9,057 nucleotides of DNA from Candidatus Lindowiibacteriota bacterium. Its GTDB lineage: Bacteria; Lindowbacteria; 2-12-FULL-62-27. The DNA is taken from positions 1-9,057 of the forward strand of contig JAHFCY010000132.1 of NCBI GenBank assembly GCA_023249255.1, read 5' to 3'. Position numbers and translations under genes: made by a program. Below, piece by piece: positions 1 to 4,749 of this stretch. The stretch's first letter is position 1, and each line of letters begins with the position of its first letter. The notes beneath the pieces were generated by a model. That model was not told where the DNA came from. It did not search any database and worked only from the letters and a program-made list of their open reading frames with translations.

Positions 1-948
1 GACGCCGGTTTGCCGGTCGACCCGCGCCGTGAATTTACAAAGATTCGTTCCGACGGTTTCGGAGACATGCACGAGATGCCGGACCGGTTTGACGAACGCG
101 CAATCTTTGTAAAATTTCGCCCAGGCCGACTGAATTTTTTTCTCAAGATCATCGGCCGGCCGATTGACCCGGATCACGATGTCCGACAGAATGCCGTGCT
201 TGATCGGCAGAAGGTGCGGCGTGAAAACAAGTTTCGCCCTGAACGCCGACAGAATTTCCTCCATCTCGGGAAGATGCCGGTGTTCCCGCAGAGGCTTGTA
301 GGCGCTGAAATCCCCGTCGACCTCGCAAAAATTCGTCTCGGGTTTCGGCGACGCGCCGGCGCCGCTGATCCCGCTGGCTGACGACACCACGATCGGACCC
401 GCAGGCCGGATTGTTTTTGAGGCGAGCAGGGGATAGAGCGGCAGAAGGACGCTTGTGACATAACAGCCCGGATTGGCGATATATCGCGCCTTTCGGATTT
501 TGGACCGGAAGACTTCGGTGAGGCCGTAAACAAATTTTCGGTTCAACGATTCCGGGATGTCGATGCCATACGTCCGCCGGTAGACTTTCGGGTTTCGGAA
601 TCGAAAATCAGCGGATAAATCGATCACCCGCGTCCGGTCCAGATACGGATAGGATTGCAAAAACTTTGCGGCCTCGCCGTGTCCGAGCGCCAGAAACAAA
701 ACGTCGACCCGCTGCCGCCGCGCCTCGTCCGGTGAAATCAGCCGGATGTCGCCGGCAGCGCCAAGAGACGGAAATAGATCGGACGCGTTTTTGCCGGCCT
801 CCCGGGAGGAGGTCGCAAGCGCGACGCGGACAAGCGGATGTCGATGGAGAATTTGGAGGAGAAGTCGGCCGGTATACCCGGTCGCCCCGACCACGCCGAC
901 GGTCACCCCGCTCCCGTCATTCCCTGGACTTCGCGGGATTCCCTTCAT
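1..948 (-). CDS. argC: N-acetyl-gamma-glutamyl-phosphate reductase, 3' end missing
   Basis: The product reduces N-acetylglutamyl phosphate to the semialdehyde with NADPH, the third step of arginine synthesis, in the cytosol. My minus-strand translation gives 316 residues running off the left edge; the family is roughly 345 residues, so only the C-terminal end is missing. Visible are the Rossmann motif GATGYTG (residues 21-27), LSADFR (111-116) and the catalytic cysteine in NPGCY (Cys162, codon 465-463), followed by the SSASGISGAG stretch and HLLP. The start is uncertain. ATG at 948 lies 16 nt after the rpsI stop, without a clear Shine-Dalgarno. GTG at 906 has GGGAG upstream and would give the usual short N-terminus (MTVGVVGATGYTG). 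The 14 extra residues from 948 overlap a palindromic repeat-like sequence. It is probably cotranscribed with rplM-rpsI. Identity is firm, the start is not. Confidence 0.93.
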   Translation of the reverse strand, partial: MKGIPRSPGNDGSGVTVGVVGATGYTGRLLLQILHRHPLVRVALATSSREAGKNASDLFPSLGAAGDIRLISPDEARRQRVDVLFLALGHGEAAKFLQSYPYLDRTRVIDLSADFRFRNPKVYRRTYGIDIPESLNRKFVYGLTEVFRSKIRKARYIANPGCYVTSVLLPLYPLLASKTIRPAGPIVVSSASGISGAGASPKPETNFCEVDGDFSAYKPLREHRHLPEMEEILSAFRAKLVFTPHLLPIKHGILSDIVIRVNRPADDLEKKIQSAWAKFYKDCAFVKPVRHLVHVSETVGTNLCKFTARVDRQTGV

Positions 949-956
949 CCCGACGG
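914..956. repeat. Imperfect palindromic, REP-like sequence at the argC 5' end
   Basis: CCGTC at 914-918 pairs with GACGG at 952-956, and TCCC at 921-924 pairs with GGGA at 935-938. The wording (CCGTCATTCCC ... CGCGGGATTCCC) resembles the dispersed CCGTCATTCCCGCG-type intergenic repeats found in many Gram-negative genomes. Only one copy is visible here, so calling it a repeat family member is an inference. It spans the ATG at 948 and most of the extra codons before the GTG at 906. Confidence 0.35.
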
Positions 957-964
957 TCAGAAAT

Positions 965-1501
965 TTAGCGTTTGGAATATTGCTCGGCTTTGCGGGCTTT
1001 TTTGAGACCGCATTTGCGGCGTTCCTTTGCTCTCGGATCCCGGGTGAGACAGCCTGCACGGCGAAGAGGCCTCCGATAATCCGGGAACATGGCCAGAATG
1101 GCCCGTGCAATGCCGTGCCGCAACGCCCCGGCCTGGCCGGTGACTCCGCCGCCGAAGACATCGCCGAGGACGTCAACGATCTTGTCGGTCTGCGTGACCC
1201 GGAGCGGCTCACGGATATGCTCCAGATGCACGACCCGATTGAACCGCTCCTCAAGAGGCTTGCCGTTTACTGTGATTTTTCCGGTGCCGGGTTTGACCAC
1301 CCGAATTCTCGCGATCGACGTCTTGCGCCGGCCCGTTCCGAGGAATACTCCCGAGGCGGGAGGCGGAAGACTGATCGGCGGCGCGGGTTTGACCTCCGGC
1401 GCGGCGGCTTGCGGCGCAACGACCTGCGCAACTGTGGCGACGGGCGTGGAAACCGGCGCGGCGGGAGAAGCGGTTGGATCGACCGGAACGTTTTCCGTCA
1501 T
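965..1501 (-). CDS. rpsI: 30S ribosomal protein S9 (uS9) with Pro/Ala-rich N-terminal extension
   Basis: This is the small-subunit protein S9, whose basic C-terminal tail reaches the P-site tRNA. The core starts near residue 53 (FLGTGRRKTS) and ends with the standard LTRDP ... GLKKARKAEQYSKR tail; GGGVTGQAGALRHGIARA is the conserved central block. S9 is normally about 130 residues; this one is 178 because about 51 residues precede the core, with 13 prolines among the first 48, many alanines and valines, and almost no charge. I chose ATG at 1501 because it overlaps the rplM stop as TGATG and has GGAGG nine bases upstream; ATG at 1507 is only three bases from that Shine-Dalgarno and would add two residues. 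It is coupled to rplM and followed by argC. Confidence 0.96.
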   Translation of the reverse strand: MTENVPVDPTASPAAPVSTPVATVAQVVAPQAAAPEVKPAPPISLPPPASGVFLGTGRRKTSIARIRVVKPGTGKITVNGKPLEERFNRVVHLEHIREPLRVTQTDKIVDVLGDVFGGGVTGQAGALRHGIARAILAMFPDYRRPLRRAGCLTRDPRAKERRKCGLKKARKAEQYSKR

Positions 1502-1944
1502 CACCATTTCCCTCCCAGAGTCATCGGTTCCGGCATTTGAGCGTCGTGCGGATGCTCATCGCCCGCGTAGACTTTGAGCTTGGACAGTCTTCCTCGTCCG
1601 AGAATACTTTTCGGAAGCATGTTTCTGACGGCCAGTCGAATGACTTTGGTGCTGTCCCGCTTCATCTGTTCGGTGAACGTCCGGGCCTTGATGCCGCCCG
1701 GAAATCCGCTGTGCCGGTAATAAATTTTGTCCGTCGCTTTGGCGCCCGTGACCCGGACCTTGGACGCGTTGACAACGATCACATAGTCGCCAACATCGAC
1801 ATGGGCCGTGTAGATGGCTTTGTTTTTGCCCATCAACACCGTCGCCACTTTCGACGCCAGCCTGCCGAGTACCTGGCCCGCCGCGTCCACCACAAACCAC
1901 TTTTTCGCGCCCGACACCTCAGGCTCGGGAATGTACGTTTTCAT
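1501..1944 (-). CDS. rplM: 50S ribosomal protein L13 (uL13)
   Basis: This is an early-assembling large-subunit ribosomal protein. The 147-residue product has the full family length and features: W-F-V-V-D-A near residue 16, LGRLAS, the YTAHVDVGDYVIVVNA block, YYRHSGFPGG, the NMLPK ... GRGRLSKLKVY segment and the HPHDAQMPE motif near the C-terminus. The start is ATG at 1944; no Shine-Dalgarno precedes it, and a promoter-like pair ends only about nine bases upstream, suggesting a leaderless message. It heads the minus-strand rplM-rpsI-argC unit, diverging from the heptose genes. Stop and rpsI start overlap as TGATG, so the two proteins are probably made in step. Confidence 0.97.
   Translation of the reverse strand: MKTYIPEPEVSGAKKWFVVDAAGQVLGRLASKVATVLMGKNKAIYTAHVDVGDYVIVVNASKVRVTGAKATDKIYYRHSGFPGGIKARTFTEQMKRDSTKVIRLAVRNMLPKSILGRGRLSKLKVYAGDEHPHDAQMPEPMTLGGKW
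1511..1515 (-). promoter_or_regulatory. Ribosome binding site deciding the rpsI start
   Basis: GGAGG lies inside the last codons of rplM. It is nine bases from ATG 1501 and only three from ATG 1507, which favours 1501. Confidence 0.6.
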
Positions 1945-1952
1945 GGTCGGGC

Positions 1953-1981
1953 AAGGTATCTCGTTTGGGGGCGGAGGTCAA
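1953..1981 (-). promoter_or_regulatory. Candidate sigma70-type promoter for rplM-rpsI-argC
   Basis: On the minus strand TTGACC (1981-1976, five of six to the -35 consensus) is followed after exactly 17 bases by TACCTT (1958-1953), which keeps the three most conserved -10 positions. Transcription would begin near 1946, about two bases before the ATG. A second possible pair further upstream, CTGACA (2021-2016) and AAAATT (1998-1993), also spaced 17, would instead give a leader of roughly 40 bases. No experimental evidence. Confidence 0.45.
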
Positions 1982-2098
1982 GCAAGGGGAAAAATTTTCC
2001 AGCATGATCAATGATTGTCAGAGGATGCGCCAACTCTGGAGTATGGTCCAACCTTTGGTTCAAATATTGGCTGCACTGTAGGATTCCTAAACAGCGGG

Positions 2099-2127
2099 TG
2101 GGTAATTTGGATTCCGAATGGGTAATT
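2099..2127. repeat. Direct repeat TGGGTAATT spaced by two helical turns
   Basis: TGGGTAATT occurs at 2099-2107 and 2119-2127, a 20-base period that would put both copies on the same DNA face. Each is preceded by GGATTCC (2081-2087 and 2109-2115) at differing distances. This resembles a tandem protein-binding site, but no regulator is identified. Confidence 0.35.
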
Positions 2128-2217
2128 ATCACCGACAAACGGGAACTTTTCATACTTGACGTAAAAATTTAATACATTGATTGTCAAGCGATTAATAAAA
2201 TCTTCGCACACCGGGAG

Positions 2218-2247
2218 TGCTATTTGCTATTCCATATATAAATAGCA
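2218..2247. repeat. Tandem heptamer TGCTATT with inverted partner
   Basis: TGCTATT occurs twice back to back (2218-2224, 2225-2231). TGCTATTT at 2218-2225 is perfectly complementary to AAATAGCA at 2240-2247, while the second copy (GCTATT, 2226-2231) could pair with AATAGC (2241-2246) instead, giving two mutually exclusive hairpins. A TATAAA (-10 like) sits at 2237-2242. It could be an operator over a plus-strand promoter. Confidence 0.4.
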
Positions 2248-2268
2248 TTTATCGACCTCTTGCGAGTA

Positions 2269-2370
2269 GGGAGATTCACGGGAGAGTGGGCAGATGACAG
2301 CCCTCTCTTTTCACCAACCATTCGAGGCCCGAAGGGGTCTCACGAATGTCCGCTTGATCGTGAATCTCCC
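2269..2370. repeat. 102-bp segment bounded by a perfect 12-bp inverted repeat with internal hairpins
   Basis: GGGAGATTCACG at 2269-2280 is exactly complementary to CGTGAATCTCCC at 2359-2370. Inside are hairpin A (2283-2308, nine-position stem with one T-T mismatch, eight-base loop, then TTTT ending at 2311) and hairpin B (2324-2341, seven pairs including one G-U, GAAG loop). CACGA (2341-2345) with TCGTG (2358-2362) is an alternative to the closing stem. As RNA it would fold as a multi-branch junction ahead of the heptose kinase; as DNA it could be a small inverted-repeat element. No flanking target duplication is evident and no known RNA family is recognised. Confidence 0.4.
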
Positions 2371-2422
2371 GCCCCTTTCTCAATCTTTCCATTTCGACAT
2401 TTCCAAGCTACAGTTCCCCATT

Positions 2423-3397
2423 ATGGATTTGTCACAGTCCATCGTCTCGAAACTGGTCCCGAAATTTCGCGGCCGGAAAATTCTCGTCATCGGCGATTTT
2501 ATCCTCGACCACTTTGTGTGGGGCGACGTCGAACGGATTTCGCCCGAGGCGCCGGTGCCGGTGGTGGACGTCCGCGAGGAATCCTATCGTCTCGGCGGGG
2601 CGCTCAATGTCGCGGCGAATCTGGCGGCTCTCGGCGCCAAACCATCGGCCGTCGGAATTCTCGGCGAGGACGTTTTCGCCGATCAGGTTCGGCGGCTCGC
2701 GGAGTCGAACGGCATCACGCTGAAGGCGGTGACAAGCCTCGACAGGCCGACCATCCGCAAGACGCGGATTTTGGGCGGAAGCCAGCAGATGGTGCGGATC
2801 GACCGCGAGGTGCGCGGCAAACCCGACGCCGAAACGATTGCGGGATTGATGCGGTACATTCTCGATTCGCTGAAATCGACCAACGCGATCATCGTGTCGG
2901 ATTACGCCAAGGGCGTGATCCAGAAGACGGTACTGAACGGGTTTGTGCCGAAAGCCAATCACGCCGGTATTCCCATCGTCGCCGATCCCAAAGTGCAAAA
3001 TTTCTGGTCGTTCCGGAACGTGACGCTCCTCACGCCGAACACGAAAGAGGCCGGCGAGGCTCTGGACCGAAAGTTGAAAACCGAAGCGGATATCGAGTCG
3101 GCGGGGCGGGCAATCCTGAACCGTCTTCATCTCAAGGCACTTCTGATCACCCGCGGCGAACACGGCATGAGCCTCATCGAACCGCACAATCGGGTCACGC
3201 ATATTCCGACGCGCGCGCAGGAGGTGTTCGACGTGACGGGCGCCGGCGACACCGTTACGGCGGTGACGGCGCTCGGACTTGCGGCCGGCCTGTCGATGCA
3301 TCTCTCGCTGGAACTTGCGAATCTTGCGGCGGGGATCGTGGTCGGCAAAGTCGGCACCGCGGTCGTGACGCCGCAGGAATTGATCGCCGCCGTCTGA
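2423..3397 (+). CDS. rfaE1: D-glycero-beta-D-manno-heptose-7-phosphate kinase (HldE1/RfaE1, PfkB family)
   Basis: The product phosphorylates D-glycero-D-manno-heptose 7-phosphate at C1, a cytosolic step toward ADP-heptose for the LPS inner core. From ATG 2423 the protein is 324 residues, normal for a stand-alone kinase domain. VIGDFILDHFVWG (22-34), RISPEAPVPVVDV (38-50) and RLGGALNVAANL (56-67) are typical of RfaE1, and the PfkB catalytic GAGDT with its general-base Asp lies at 273-277. The start is debatable: ATG 2294 has GGAGAG seven bases upstream and adds 43 residues, but those resemble nothing in the family and overlie the inverted-repeat segment; ATG 2423 has no evident Shine-Dalgarno but gives the usual N-terminus. 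The fused adenylyltransferase gene follows after five bases. In many bacteria kinase and adenylyltransferase form one HldE protein; here they are separate. Confidence 0.92.
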   Translation: MDLSQSIVSKLVPKFRGRKILVIGDFILDHFVWGDVERISPEAPVPVVDVREESYRLGGALNVAANLAALGAKPSAVGILGEDVFADQVRRLAESNGITLKAVTSLDRPTIRKTRILGGSQQMVRIDREVRGKPDAETIAGLMRYILDSLKSTNAIIVSDYAKGVIQKTVLNGFVPKANHAGIPIVADPKVQNFWSFRNVTLLTPNTKEAGEALDRKLKTEADIESAGRAILNRLHLKALLITRGEHGMSLIEPHNRVTHIPTRAQEVFDVTGAGDTVTAVTALGLAAGLSMHLSLELANLAAGIVVGKVGTAVVTPQELIAAV

Positions 3398-3402
3398 CGC
3401 CT

Positions 3403-4671
3403 GTGCGATCCTCCAAGGTCGTCGGGCTTTCGGCGCTCCTCGGCCGACTCCGCCGCATTCGTCGCGGGAAAAAAATCGTTTTCACCAATGGATGTTTCGA
3501 CCTGATTCACCGCGGCCATGCCGATTATCTGTCCAGGGCGCGGTCACTCGGCGACACTCTCGTCGTCGGTATCAACACCGATTCGAGCGTACGGCGGCTG
3601 AAAGACGCGGGGCGGCCGATCTTGCCGCTGGCCGACCGGCAGGCGTTGCTCTCGGCGCTGGAATGCGTCGATTACGTTGTACCCTTCGCCGGCGACACGC
3701 CGATTCATCTCATCCGGGCGATTCGGCCGGACGTGCTGGTCAAGGGCGCAGACTACTCGCAGGACCGGATCGTCGGCGCGGATGTTGTGCGGGCCGGCGG
3801 CGGGCGTGTTGTGCGAATCAAACTCACGGCGGGACGAAGTACCTCCGGAATCATCCGGCAAATTCGCGCGATGCGCGCGATGTCGGCGCGCGGGAGCAAC
3901 GACCGGGTACTCGTCGTCATTCCGGCGCGATACGGTTCGACGAGGTTTTTGGGCAAGGCGCTGGCGGATATGGGCGGCAAATCCGTGCTCCATCGCGTCT
4001 TTGAGCAGGCGCAAAAGGCTTCAGCTGGTGAATGGCACGTGATCATCGCGACAGACGACCGGCGAATTTTCGAGGCGGCGCGGTCGTTCGGGGCCGAGGT
4101 CATGATGACGTCGGCGGCTTGCAGGAGCGGATCGGACCGCTGTGCCGAAATCGCCCGGAAAATTCCGGACGCGTCGATCATCGTCAATCTTCAGGGCGAC
4201 GAACCGTTTCAGCCGCCTGAAAATATCAGGCTCGCCGTACAGACGCTGCTTGATTCGGATTGTCCGGTCGCAACACTGGCGGCACGCTGTCCCAAAAAAG
4301 ATATTTCCAATCCGAACGTCGCCAAAGTCGCTCTGTCCCCTACCCGCCGCAATGGCGGGGTCGGCCGGGCGGTTTTTTTCTCGAGAAATCCGATTCCGTT
4401 TTATCGCGGTGTGGCGAACCAGACGTCTCAGGTGTATTTCAAACACATCGGCCTCTACGTATTTCGCCGGGACTTTTTGATGGAATTTTCCAAATGGAAG
4501 GAGACCGCGCTCGAACGCGCTGAAAAACTCGAACAGCTTCGAATCCTCGAGCACGGCCGATCCATCGCCGTCGCCGTCACGAAAAAAGATTCGATGGGAA
4601 TCGACACGCCGGAGGATCTTCGCCGGGCGCGAAAAATGCTTCTGATTGACAAACGGCCCCGAAAGGACTAA
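3403..4671 (+). CDS. Fusion: heptose-1-phosphate adenylyltransferase (HldE2) + CMP-Kdo synthetase (KdsB)
   Basis: One uninterrupted frame of 422 residues from GTG 3403 carries two enzymes. Residues about 22-154 are an HldE2/RfaE2 nucleotidyltransferase: GCFDLIHRGH with the HxGH site (36-39), then GINTDSSVRRLKDAGRP, RPDVLVKGADY and the GRSTSGII end motif (144-151). Residues 168-422 are a full KdsB: VIPARYGSTR (172-181), QGDEP (264-268), KHIGLYVFRRDF, EKLEQLRILEHG and GIDTPEDLRRA. The first would make ADP-heptose, the second CMP-Kdo, both donors for the LPS core. The linker (155-167) is about a dozen residues and includes Met157 and Met160, so internal initiation of a separate KdsB is conceivable, although no Shine-Dalgarno is seen there. 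The KdsB motif normally written R-L/F-P-G-K-P-L reads RFLGKAL. The GTG start also lacks a clear Shine-Dalgarno. Domain assignments are firm; functional fusion is inferred from the open frame. Confidence 0.9.
   Translation: MRSSKVVGLSALLGRLRRIRRGKKIVFTNGCFDLIHRGHADYLSRARSLGDTLVVGINTDSSVRRLKDAGRPILPLADRQALLSALECVDYVVPFAGDTPIHLIRAIRPDVLVKGADYSQDRIVGADVVRAGGGRVVRIKLTAGRSTSGIIRQIRAMRAMSARGSNDRVLVVIPARYGSTRFLGKALADMGGKSVLHRVFEQAQKASAGEWHVIIATDDRRIFEAARSFGAEVMMTSAACRSGSDRCAEIARKIPDASIIVNLQGDEPFQPPENIRLAVQTLLDSDCPVATLAARCPKKDISNPNVAKVALSPTRRNGGVGRAVFFSRNPIPFYRGVANQTSQVYFKHIGLYVFRRDFLMEFSKWKETALERAEKLEQLRILEHGRSIAVAVTKKDSMGIDTPEDLRRARKMLLIDKRPRKD
3865..3882 (+). repeat. 9-bp tandem repeat at the HldE2-KdsB junction
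   Basis: CGCGCGATG occurs twice in direct succession (3865-3873, 3874-3882) and encodes Arg-Ala-Met twice in the linker between the two enzymes. Each copy ends in an in-frame ATG. A slippage duplication at a former gene boundary is one explanation. Confidence 0.7.
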
Positions 4672-4674
4672 AGA
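4646..4674 (+). promoter_or_regulatory. Candidate promoter for the moxR-bat operon
   Basis: TTGACA (4646-4651, exact -35 consensus) is followed after 17 bases by TAAAGA (4669-4674), which matches only three of six -10 positions. It lies across the last codons and stop of the hldE2-kdsB frame, and would start transcription near 4681, about 70 bases before moxR. The -10 is weak, so this is tentative. Confidence 0.35.
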
Positions 4675-4686
4675 GCCTAACCGAAA

Positions 4687-4720
4687 CCCCCGATTCGCCG
4701 CCGCGGCGGGCGGAAAGGGG
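4687..4720 (+). other. GC-rich palindrome in the moxR leader
   Basis: CCGCCGCGGCGG (4698-4709) is a perfect 12-bp palindrome, flanked by CCCCC (4687-4691) and GGGG (4717-4720) that can pair around it. There is no U-run after it, so it is not a standard rho-independent terminator. It may form a leader hairpin or be a binding site. Confidence 0.3.
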
Positions 4721-4749
4721 AAAATCAAAACCAGGGGAGGCGGATCCAG

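Larger units (their letters stand above)
1982..2268. other. AT-rich divergent intergenic region with short repeats, no gene
   Basis: This stretch separates rplM from the heptose genes and is visibly richer in A and T than the flanks. I find no convincing protein gene. It holds a GGAAAA-A-TTTTCC palindrome (1988-2000), a near-identical pair CAWTGATTGTCA (2009-2020 and 2175-2186), GGATTCC twice (2081-2087, 2109-2115), TGGGTAATT twice exactly 20 bases apart (2099-2107, 2119-2127), and the TGCTATT tandem with its inverted partner (2218-2247). Promoter-like pieces for the plus strand are weak: TTGACG at 2156-2161 lacks a good -10, and TATAAA at 2237-2242 lacks a -35. It probably carries control of both divergent units. 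Confidence 0.5.

Noticed and set aside
746-1540. Plus-strand 264-codon frame opposite rpsI and argC
   Set aside because: Shadow of rpsI, whose S9 sequence is unmistakable on the minus strand.
2008-2211. Minus-strand 67-codon frame in the AT-rich intergenic region
   Set aside because: No ribosome binding site, no recognisable motif, and it overlaps the direct repeats; it could be a small gene but nothing supports it.
2283-2311. Rho-independent terminator from hairpin A followed by TTTT
   Set aside because: Only four T residues, a stem with a mismatch, and its position upstream of the kinase with no gene ending nearby; attenuation is possible but unsupported.
2269-2345. tRNA-like look of the hairpin cluster (stem, two internal hairpins, ATTCGAG)
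   Set aside because: No 7-bp acceptor stem with correct arm spacing, no normal T-loop GTTCGA, no plausible anticodon arm.
2432-3301. A 289-codon open frame antisense to the heptose kinase
   Set aside because: The plus-strand kinase has all family motifs; the antisense product has none.
2260-3402. N-terminal extension of the HldE2-KdsB frame back to 2260, giving an 803-residue protein
   Set aside because: The first 381 codons are an out-of-frame reading of the kinase gene, with Arg-rich low-complexity content; the recognisable protein begins at about 3403.
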